Shown here piece after piece: positions 8,386-15,161 of a stretch of 64,000 nt of DNA. This DNA comes from Variovorax sp. CF313 (GTDB lineage Bacteria; Pseudomonadota; Gammaproteobacteria; Burkholderiales; Burkholderiaceae_C). Positions within the stretch are counted from its first letter, which is position 1. Every line of letters begins with the position of its first letter. The notes below the pieces were generated by a model. That model was not told where the DNA came from and did no database searches. It was given only the letters and a program-made list of their open reading frames with translations. The DNA lies in NCBI RefSeq assembly GCF_000282635.1, contig NZ_AKIW01000007.1:62001-126000 (forward strand), read 5' to 3'. The position numbers and the translations under genes are program-made.

Positions 8386-8655
8386 TCAGCCCGCGCACGG
8401 AAGCGCGAGAGGGGCCGTCTTCGAAACCTGGGGGGCGCGTTCGCGCACCCAGCCGAGGCCCTGGTCGATGGCGTAGCCGACGGCGGCGGCGTGGCTGGCA
8501 AAGCGCGGCGTGAAGCGCATCACGCGGTCGTGCATGCCGCTGCCGCGGCCGGAGCGGATCGAGACCGAAGCGGCGTACTTGCCGTCGTCCTGATGTCGGA
8601 TGAGCGGGGAAACAAGGTACTTGCCCACCGCGATACTGTGTTGAATGATGTCCAT
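8386..8655 (-). CDS. Conserved hypothetical protein, 89 aa
   Basis: An 89-residue protein starting MDIIQHSIAVGKYLVSPLI. The start at 8655 is chosen over a much longer reading because upstream residues are of random composition and lie in a promoter-bearing region. The centre (DGKYAASVSIRSGRGS, then HDRVMRFTPRF) resembles a family of small uncharacterised Burkholderiales proteins, but I cannot name a function. It shares strand and close spacing with infA, so a translation- or stress-linked role is conceivable. Confidence 0.7.
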   Translation of the reverse strand: MDIIQHSIAVGKYLVSPLIRHQDDGKYAASVSIRSGRGSGMHDRVMRFTPRFASHAAAVGYAIDQGLGWVRERAPQVSKTAPLALPCAG

Positions 8656-8925
8656 GAAGCCTTGGCACAGCGCGCAGATGCAAAGCGCGAAGTGCCTGAA
8701 AAATAATTGAAAACGGGCGTGGGCCGGCCGGAATGGCGCGGCGGACGCGCTATTCGCTTCAACAGGAACGAAGGCAGTGGTGGCAATCATGGGCGCCCGG
8801 TCTGGCGCTCCAACACACTGTAAAAGCCGGCTTGGGAGTGAGAGGCCTGAAGAATCCAAGGGACAGTGCAGGTCAGCCGGCGGTATTGACGAAATTCTTC
8901 GTCGTGGTATCGAAACGAACCCGAC

Positions 8926-8931
8926 ATTATA
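8926..8931 (-). promoter_or_regulatory. -10 hexamer (TATAAT) of the 8655 gene
   Basis: A perfect TATAAT on the minus strand. No good -35 lies 16-18 bp upstream, so it would be an extended or activator-dependent promoter, if it is used. The implied leader is about 265 nt. Confidence 0.4.
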
Positions 8932-8978
8932 GCTTGCAGGGCATGACAGTTGCTTGTCTTTAAAACAACGATCTCATG

Positions 8979-9000
8979 AAAAAGGCCCCGAAGGGCCGTT
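8979..9000 (-). terminator. Intrinsic terminator of the MFS gene
   Basis: On the minus strand GGCCC-TTCG-GGGCC is followed by TTTTTC, starting about 10 bp after the MFS stop codon. The UUCG tetraloop makes it a standard strong terminator. Confidence 0.85.
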
Positions 9001-9009
9001 ATTCAAGCA

Positions 9010-10248
9010 CTATTTGCTATCAAAAACATAGTTTGACGAGGCGCTGCGGGCCGCGCGTGGCGCGCGCAACAGCAGCATCAGCCCTGTGAACTGGCAGGCC
9101 GCCCCCACCCAGCCCACCGCGCCGACGCCGGCCAGTTCGATCGCCATGCCGCCCAGTGCCGAGCCGGCCGCAATGCCGAGGTAGATCGCCGACGCGTTGA
9201 GCGACAGCGTCATCGGCGCGCGCTCCGGCGCCAGCCGGATCAGCCGCACCGCCTGCGCCGGGCCGAACCCCCAGCCCGCGAAGCCCCACAGCGCCGACAG
9301 CCCCACGATCAGCGGCAGTGCCAAACCGCGCGGCAGCATCTGCGCCGAGAACGAGAGCCCACCAAGGATCAGCACCAGCATCAGCGCGAAGCCCTGCGCC
9401 ATGCGATCGGCGCCGAAGCGGTCGGTGGCCCAGCCGCCGGCCGCGGTGCCGATGGCTGCCGCCACGCCGATGGCGAAGAACACCGCGCTCGCGCCTTCGG
9501 CGCCGAAGCCCAGCGTCTCCGAGAGGAACAGTGCAATGTAGGTGTAGAAGCTGAAGCCGCCCGTGGCCCACAGCATGCTGATCAGCAAGGCCGGCAGCAC
9601 GCCCGGCTCGCGGGCCACGGCAAAGGCCGGCGCGCGCTTTGCAGCCGCCGGGGCCTGCGCCAGCGTGCGAGGCAGCCCGAGGGCGAGGCCCAAGGTGGCA
9701 AGCGCCGCCGCAGCCGCGATCAGCAGGTAGGCCGTGCGCCAGCCGCCCCAGCCGGAGATCCACGCACCCAGCGGCACGCCCAGCGCCACTGCCACTGTGC
9801 CGCCGCCGGTCACGATGGCCAGCGCCCGGCCGCGCAGCGCGGGCGACACCATGGCGGCCGCCACCGCGCTCGCGGTCGGCAGGAACACGCCGGCCACCAG
9901 CCCCAGCGCGACCCTCGCGAATGCCAGCTGCGCAAAGCCGTGCGCCATCGATGCCGCCAGCGTCAGCGCCGAGAAGGCCGCGAGGCTGGCAATCAGCAGC
10001 GGCCGGCGACCAAAGCGCGCCAGCAGCGCCGCCATCACCGGCGAGCCGATCGCATAACTCAGCGCGAACAGCAGCACCAACTGCCCGGCCCGTGCGGCAC
10101 TGACCTGCAGGTCGGCCGCCAGCACCGGCAGCAGTCCCGCGACCATGAAGCTTTCGGTGCCGATGGCGAAGGCCCCCAGTGCGAGCCAACCCAGGCTCAG
10201 GGGCAGGCGTTCAGGCGGTTGCGAGGTCGGGAGATCGGTGCCGTTCAT
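9010..10248 (-). CDS. MFS transporter (DHA1/AraJ-like exporter)
   Basis: A 412-residue major facilitator protein with twelve hydrophobic helices. The loop 2-3 signature appears as ARFGRRPLL and the drug-exporter motif C region as GGGTVAVALGVPLGAWISG, which points to an H+-coupled exporter of the DHA1 family (AraJ, PbuE and related). The substrate is not known. It is divergent from a MocR-type regulator with an 84-bp gap, a pairing that usually means the regulator controls the exporter. Confidence 0.9.
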   Translation of the reverse strand: MNGTDLPTSQPPERLPLSLGWLALGAFAIGTESFMVAGLLPVLAADLQVSAARAGQLVLLFALSYAIGSPVMAALLARFGRRPLLIASLAAFSALTLAASMAHGFAQLAFARVALGLVAGVFLPTASAVAAAMVSPALRGRALAIVTGGGTVAVALGVPLGAWISGWGGWRTAYLLIAAAAALATLGLALGLPRTLAQAPAAAKRAPAFAVAREPGVLPALLISMLWATGGFSFYTYIALFLSETLGFGAEGASAVFFAIGVAAAIGTAAGGWATDRFGADRMAQGFALMLVLILGGLSFSAQMLPRGLALPLIVGLSALWGFAGWGFGPAQAVRLIRLAPERAPMTLSLNASAIYLGIAAGSALGGMAIELAGVGAVGWVGAACQFTGLMLLLRAPRAARSASSNYVFDSK

Positions 10249-10332
10249 GAGGGACTCCGTTGAAGCTGTGTTCGAGGCCTCCAGAGTACGTTTGCAATTG
10301 GCCCTTCAAAAGAACCACAATTAACGAAGTTT

Positions 10333-11790
10333 ATGGAGCCACTTTTCGAACTCGCCATCCACCTGCCGGGCGCCGGCTCGCGCGAACTGCTGCGCGAGGT
10401 GCACCGCCAGCTGCGCGGCGCCATCCTCGACGGTCGGCTGCAGCCCGGCGCGCGCCTGCCCGCCACGCGCGCGCTGGCGCAGCGCCTGGGCGTGTCGCGC
10501 AACACCATGCTCGCGGCCTATGACCTGCTGCTGAGCGAGGGCTACCTGCTGGCGCGCCCCGGCGCCGGCACCTACGTGGCCGACACGCTGCCGGCCTCCC
10601 GGCGTGGCCGCGCCACCAAGGCCTCGCCAGCCCGGCGCGACCCCCGTCTGGTGCCACTCACCCTTCCGGGCGCCGACCTCGCACCCACGCTGCAGCCATT
10701 GCCAGCGCGCGACGACTTCCGCGTCGGCCTGCCCGACGTGAGCGTCTTTCCCTTCGACATCTGGCGCCGCCTGAGCGACCGCGCGCTGCGACGCGTCGCA
10801 CGCCAGACCGCCGACTACGCCGACCCGCAGGGCCAGGGCGCGCTGCGCGAGGCCATCGCGAAGCACGTGTCGTTCACCCGCGCCGTCGGCTGCACCGCCG
10901 GTGACATCGTGGTCACGGCCGGCGCGCAGCAGGCCTTCGGGCTGCTCGCGCGCATCCTCGTCGTGCCGGGGCGCACGGTGGTCGCGGTCGAGCAGCTGTT
11001 CTATCCTTCGCTGCGCGAAGCCATGCTGGCCGCTGGCGCGAAAGTGGTGACCGTGCCGACCGATGACGAAGGCATGTGCGTGGACCGCATTCCGCCCGAG
11101 GCCCGCGTGGTCTGCGTGACCCCCTCGCACCAATTCCCCACCGGCGTGGCGATGTCGCCACCGCGCCGTGCCGCCCTGTTGGCCTTCGCGCGGGCGCGCA
11201 ACGCGGTCGTCATCGAGGACGACTACGACGGCGAATTTCGCTTCGCCGGCCGCCCGCTCGATGCGCTGCAGACGCTCGACCGCGCCGAGTCGGTCTTCTA
11301 CATCGGCACCTTTTCCAAGAGCCTGTTCCCCGCGCTGCGGCTGGGCTTCGTGGTGGCGCCGCCCTGGGCCCGCGCGGCGCTGGTGCGCGCGCGCGAACTG
11401 GCCGACTGGCACGGCCCGGTGCTGGGCCAGGAGACGCTGGCCGCTTTCATCGCCGAAGGGCACCTGGCGCGCCACATCCGCAAGATGCGCAGGCTCTACG
11501 GCGCGCGGCGCACCGCATTGCTCGAGGCCCTGGCACGCCACGGTGCGGGCCGGCTCGAAGTGATTCCTTCGGACGCCGGCCTGCACCTGTCGGCCCGGCT
11601 GCACGGCGGTACGCGCGCCGATGCGGTGGTGGAGCGCGCCGCCGCGGCCGGCATCACGCTGCCGCCGCTCTCGCGTTTCGCGCTCGATCCGCACGCGCCC
11701 GGCGTGTCCAACGGCCTCGCCTTCGGCTACGGGCTGATCGCCGAGCAGCAGATCGATGGCGCGATCCGTCGGCTGGTCGCGTTGCTCTGA
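10333..11790 (+). CDS. MocR/PdxR-type transcriptional regulator with aminotransferase domain
   Basis: A 485-residue chimera: GntR-type winged helix at about residues 15-85 (ATRALAQRLGVSRNTMLAAY) joined by a linker to a fold-type I aminotransferase domain from about 120 onward. The PLP-binding lysine is visible in IGTFSKSLFP (K329), along with the EDDYDGEFRF segment of the active site. Such proteins use PLP and sometimes an amino compound as effector rather than catalysing transamination. The divergent MFS gene is the probable target. It could respond to an amino acid analogue or pyridoxal; the sequence does not say which. Confidence 0.92.
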   Translation: MEPLFELAIHLPGAGSRELLREVHRQLRGAILDGRLQPGARLPATRALAQRLGVSRNTMLAAYDLLLSEGYLLARPGAGTYVADTLPASRRGRATKASPARRDPRLVPLTLPGADLAPTLQPLPARDDFRVGLPDVSVFPFDIWRRLSDRALRRVARQTADYADPQGQGALREAIAKHVSFTRAVGCTAGDIVVTAGAQQAFGLLARILVVPGRTVVAVEQLFYPSLREAMLAAGAKVVTVPTDDEGMCVDRIPPEARVVCVTPSHQFPTGVAMSPPRRAALLAFARARNAVVIEDDYDGEFRFAGRPLDALQTLDRAESVFYIGTFSKSLFPALRLGFVVAPPWARAALVRARELADWHGPVLGQETLAAFIAEGHLARHIRKMRRLYGARRTALLEALARHGAGRLEVIPSDAGLHLSARLHGGTRADAVVERAAAAGITLPPLSRFALDPHAPGVSNGLAFGYGLIAEQQIDGAIRRLVALL

Positions 11791-11798
11791 CGGTCAGG

Positions 11799-12854
11799 TC
11801 AGGCGATTCCGAGCGTCCGCCTGTTGGCCGCCACGTCCACCCCGCCCGCCGCGAAGTCGTCGAAGGCCCGGTCCGCCACCTGGATGATGTGGTCGGCGAT
11901 GAACGTTGCGCCCTCGCGCGCGCCGTCTTCCGGGTGCTTGATGCAGCACTCCCACTCCAGCACCGCCCAGCCCGGAAAGTCGTACTGCGCCAGCTTCGAG
12001 AAGATGGCCTTGAAGTTCACCTGCCCATCACCCAGCGAGCGGAAGCGCCCGGCCCGGTTGATCCAGCTCTGGAAACCGCCGTACACGCCCTGCTTGCCGG
12101 TCGGGTTGAACTCGGCGTCCTTCACGTGGAAGATCTTGATGCGCTCGTGGTAGTGGTCGATGTAGGCCAGGTAATCGAGCTGCTGCAGCATGAAGTGGCT
12201 CGGGTCGTACAGCAGGCAGGCGCGCGGGTGGTTGTTCACGCGCTCCAAAAACATCTCGTAGCTCACGCCGTCGTGCAGGTCTTCGCCGGGGTGGATCTCG
12301 TAGCCCACGTCCACGCCCACGGCGTCGAAGGCGTCGAGGATCGGCCGCCAGCGGCGCGCGAGTTCGTCGAAGGCTTGCTCGACGAGGCCCGGCGGGCGTG
12401 GCGGCCACGAATACAGGTACGGCCAGGCCAGCGCGCCCGAGAAGGTCGCGTGCGCCGTGAGGCCCAGGTTGGCCGAGGCCTTGGCCGCGAAGTGCAGCTG
12501 CTCGACCGCCCACTGCTGCCGCCGCACCGGGTCGCCGCGCACCTCGGGCGCCGCGAAGCCGTCGAAGCCCGCGTCGTAGGCCGGATGCACCGCCACCAGC
12601 TGGCCCTGGAGGTGCGTCGAGAGTTCGGTGATCTCCAGACCGTGCTTTGCCAGCGTGCCCTTCACCTCGTCGCAGTAGATCTTGCTCTCGGCGGCGCGCC
12701 GGAGGTCGAACAGGCGCGCGTCCCAGCTCGGGATCTGCACGCCCCTGTAGCCCAGCCCGGCGGCCCAGCCGGCGATGCCGTCGAGCGTATCGAACGGGGC
12801 GGTGTCTCCCGCGAACTGGGCCAGAAAAATGGCGGGGCCCTTGATGGTTTTCAT
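11799..12854 (-). CDS. Sugar phosphate isomerase/epimerase (xylose isomerase-like TIM barrel)
   Basis: A 351-residue protein of the AP endonuclease 2/xylose isomerase-like TIM barrel family. Metal-binding positions can be seen in GVDVGYEIHPGED, LLYDPSHF and HVKDAEF, spaced as in IolE/IolH-like and YcjR-like enzymes. The start at 12854 (MKTIKGPAIFLAQFAGD) follows a GAAGGAAG ribosome binding site; a longer upstream reading lacks one. Close homologues are annotated only as sugar isomerases. It is convergent with the MocR gene and divergent from the GATase gene; neither neighbour defines its substrate. Confidence 0.88.
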   Translation of the reverse strand: MKTIKGPAIFLAQFAGDTAPFDTLDGIAGWAAGLGYRGVQIPSWDARLFDLRRAAESKIYCDEVKGTLAKHGLEITELSTHLQGQLVAVHPAYDAGFDGFAAPEVRGDPVRRQQWAVEQLHFAAKASANLGLTAHATFSGALAWPYLYSWPPRPPGLVEQAFDELARRWRPILDAFDAVGVDVGYEIHPGEDLHDGVSYEMFLERVNNHPRACLLYDPSHFMLQQLDYLAYIDHYHERIKIFHVKDAEFNPTGKQGVYGGFQSWINRAGRFRSLGDGQVNFKAIFSKLAQYDFPGWAVLEWECCIKHPEDGAREGATFIADHIIQVADRAFDDFAAGGVDVAANRRTLGIA

Positions 12855-12994
12855 CGGCTTGTCTTCCTTCTTCGTTGGGGCGGCGTTGAAAGCATACTTG
12901 GCGTGTCGTCCGACCCCGTGCGAGAGGCCAACGAGCCAAAATGGACTTTCCTTTTCGCATCCATCGTCCGGTTCCCACTGACGACAGTCCCGCG

Positions 12995-13876
12995 ATGACA
13001 CAACCTGTTTCCGCCCGACTCAAGATCGGCCTGTCCGCCTGCTTCTCGCATGCCGACCCGGCCCGCTCGCTCTTCACCAACAAGACGCTGCAGTACGTCG
13101 AGCAATCGATCGCGCATTGGCTCATGTCCGCCGGCGCGATGGTGGTGATGGTGCCCTGCCCCACCGGCGAAACCGCGCGCGGCGACACCAAGCTTTCACA
13201 CTACGCAGAGTGGCTCGACGGTGTCGTGATGCACGGCGGTGCCGACGTCTGGCCCGGCAGCTACGGCGAAGTGCCGCTCAAGGATGCGTGGATCGGCGAC
13301 CAGATCCGCGACCTCTACGACCTCGCGCTGGTCGAGGCCTTCGAGCAGGCCGGCAAGCCGATCTTCGGCGTGTGCCGCGGGCTGCAGCTCATCAACGTGG
13401 CCTTCGGCGGCACGCTCTACCAGGACATCGAGGCCCAGCACGCTGGCGGCCTGCGCCACCGCGACCCGGTCACCTACGACCAGAACTTCCACGAGATCGA
13501 GCTGGTGCAGGGCACGCGGCTTTCCAAGCTCTTTCCGCAGGTGCAGAAGGCGCGCGTCAACAGCATCCACCACCAGGGCATCAAGGGGCTCGCACCGGGC
13601 TTCGAGATCGAGGCCTGGAGCCTGCCCGACCGCGTGCCCGAGGCCATCCGCCGCCGGTCCGACAAGGGCCGCAGCTACATCGCCGCGACCCAGTGGCATC
13701 CCGAGTTCCACAAGTACGGCAGCACCGAGACGGTCGACGACACGCCGATCCTGCATGACTTCTTGTGGGCCTGCGCGACCGCCAGGGTCGCGCCCAAGAC
13801 GTCGCCGGGGTCCGGCCCCGCCAAGATCCGCGACCGCGCGGCGCGAGTGTTGCGACAGGCGCTGTTGCGGCGCTGA
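12995..13876 (+). CDS. Class I glutamine amidotransferase-like hydrolase (PuuD/peptidase C26 family)
   Basis: A 293-residue hydrolase of the gamma-glutamyl-GABA hydrolase family. The nucleophile elbow GVCRGLQLINVAFGG holds Cys127, and the catalytic His/Glu pair appears in TQWHPEFHKYG. The oxyanion region MHGGADVWP is also conserved. PuuD removes glutamate from gamma-glutamyl amines in putrescine breakdown, but no other puu gene is nearby, so the real substrate is open. The start at 12995 (MTQPVSAR) is preferred; an in-frame ATG at 12941 would add 18 residues. The C-terminal 35 residues are a basic extension beyond the usual ~255-residue length. Confidence 0.88.
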   Translation: MTQPVSARLKIGLSACFSHADPARSLFTNKTLQYVEQSIAHWLMSAGAMVVMVPCPTGETARGDTKLSHYAEWLDGVVMHGGADVWPGSYGEVPLKDAWIGDQIRDLYDLALVEAFEQAGKPIFGVCRGLQLINVAFGGTLYQDIEAQHAGGLRHRDPVTYDQNFHEIELVQGTRLSKLFPQVQKARVNSIHHQGIKGLAPGFEIEAWSLPDRVPEAIRRRSDKGRSYIAATQWHPEFHKYGSTETVDDTPILHDFLWACATARVAPKTSPGSGPAKIRDRAARVLRQALLRR

Positions 13877-13906
13877 CGCGATCGGGAGGATGGCCGCCGG
13901 CCGGGC

Positions 13907-14089
13907 CTAGCGCCGGTCGGAGCGGTTCGTGCTGCCGCTGACGCCGGCATCGATGGTGCCGAACACCGTGACACCACTGCCCGGCGACGCACCGGCGGAG
14001 CCCGACGATCCGGCCGAGCCCGTTCCGGCGCAGCCCGCCAGGACGGCCCCCATCGCAAGGGCGAACACAGCTGCAATGAATGACTTCAC
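13907..14089 (-). CDS. Small putative lipoprotein, 60 aa
   Basis: A 60-residue protein with a lipoprotein signal peptide: MKSFIAAVFALAMGAVLAGC, cleavage before Cys20 (lipobox LAGC). The mature part is short, Gly/Ser-rich and probably disordered (GTGSAGSSGSAGASPGSGV). It resembles small tail proteins of Burkholderiales envelopes without known function. It is flanked by a convergent hydrolase gene. Confidence 0.72.
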   Translation of the reverse strand: MKSFIAAVFALAMGAVLAGCAGTGSAGSSGSAGASPGSGVTVFGTIDAGVSGSTNRSDRR

Positions 14090-14177
14090 GGAAAACTCCA
14101 GGAAAGGGTGGGACTGCAGACCACTATAGGCCGCAGCCCCGGCTGGCCTTGTAACAGCCCCGGCCCTTGCTGCGTTG

Positions 14178-15158
14178 CTACTCCGGCTTCGCGCCAGAGG
14201 CCTTCACCGCCGCGCCCCAGACGCCGATCTCGCTCGCCACGAAGCGGTCGAACTCGGCCGGCGTCGTGGGCGCGGGCTCGGAACCGCGCTCGCGGATGAA
14301 ACGCGCCATCTGCTCGCTCTTCAGGATGTCCGTGACTTCGCGGTTGAGCCGCTCGACGATGTCGGGTGGCGTGCCGCGCGGCGCCATCAGGCCGAGCCAG
14401 CCCACGGCCTCGAAGTTCTTCGTGCCCGCCACGCCGCTTTCGCGCACGGTGGGCACGTCGGGCAATTGCGAGGAGCGTGTGGCCGAGGTCACGGCCAGCG
14501 CCACCGCCCTGCCCGACTTGATGTGCGGCAGCGCGGCCGTCACCGAGTCGACCATCAGCGGAATCTGGTTGCCCAGGAAGTCCGACTGCGCGGGTCCGCT
14601 GCCGCGGTACGGAATGTGCGTGATGAACACGTGCGCCGCCGACTTGTACATCTCGCCCGAGAGATGCTGCGTGCCGCCGATGCCGGCGCTCGCGTAGCTC
14701 AGCCGCCCGGGCTCGGCCTTGGCGCGCGTCGTGAGGTCGGCCAGCGTTCGGATGCCGCTCTCGGGCGTGGCGAGGAACACCAGCGGCACCTTGGCGATCA
14801 GCGAGATGCCGACCAGGTCCTTGCGCGGGTCGAAGCCCGGCTTGGCATAGAGCGTCTGGTTCACCGCCATCGCGCTGCCGGCCACCACCAGCGTGTAGCC
14901 GTCGGGCTGTGAGCGCACCACGAACTCGGTGCCGATGTTGCTGCCGGCACCGGCCTTGTTGTCGACGATCACCGGCTGGCCCAGCCGTTTGCCGAGCTGT
15001 TCGGCGAGCGCGCGGGCGAAGATATCGGTGGCCTGTCCCGGCGGGAAGGGCACGATCAGCCTGACGGGCTTGTCAGGCCAGGCCGCGGCTTGTGCGAGGC
15101 AGGCTGTGCCCAGCAGCATCGCTGCAGCCAGGCCGGCGGCGAGATGTCGGCGCCGCAT
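14178..15158 (-). CDS. Bug family periplasmic solute-binding protein (TctC-like)
   Basis: A 326-residue protein with a cleavable signal peptide (about residues 1-24, ending LAQAAA) followed by the Bug/TctC fold: [15 protein letters not shown] and [14 protein letters not shown] are hallmark segments. Bug proteins bind carboxylates or other small organic acids for tripartite tricarboxylate (TTT) transporters; Comamonadaceae carry very many orphan copies. No tctA/tctB is in the window. It starts 3 bp after the topB stop on the same strand, so it may be read through from topB, though functional linkage is doubtful. Confidence 0.92.
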   Translation of the reverse strand: MRRRHLAAGLAAAMLLGTACLAQAAAWPDKPVRLIVPFPPGQATDIFARALAEQLGKRLGQPVIVDNKAGAGSNIGTEFVVRSQPDGYTLVVAGSAMAVNQTLYAKPGFDPRKDLVGISLIAKVPLVFLATPESGIRTLADLTTRAKAEPGRLSYASAGIGGTQHLSGEMYKSAAHVFITHIPYRGSGPAQSDFLGNQIPLMVDSVTAALPHIKSGRAVALAVTSATRSSQLPDVPTVRESGVAGTKNFEAVGWLGLMAPRGTPPDIVERLNREVTDILKSEQMARFIRERGSEPAPTTPAEFDRFVASEIGVWGAAVKASGAKPE

Positions 15159-15161
15159 GGC

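Larger units (their letters stand above)
8656..9009. other. 354-bp gene-free region: promoter and leader of the 8655 gene plus a terminator
   Basis: No credible gene was found. Reading the minus strand it holds, in order, the terminator of the MFS gene (8979-9000), a TATAAT hexamer at 8926-8931, a short hairpin (GACGAA / TTCGTC, 8888-8903), and about 230 further bases of untranslated leader before the ATG at 8655. The leader shows no riboswitch that I recognise. Confidence 0.5.
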
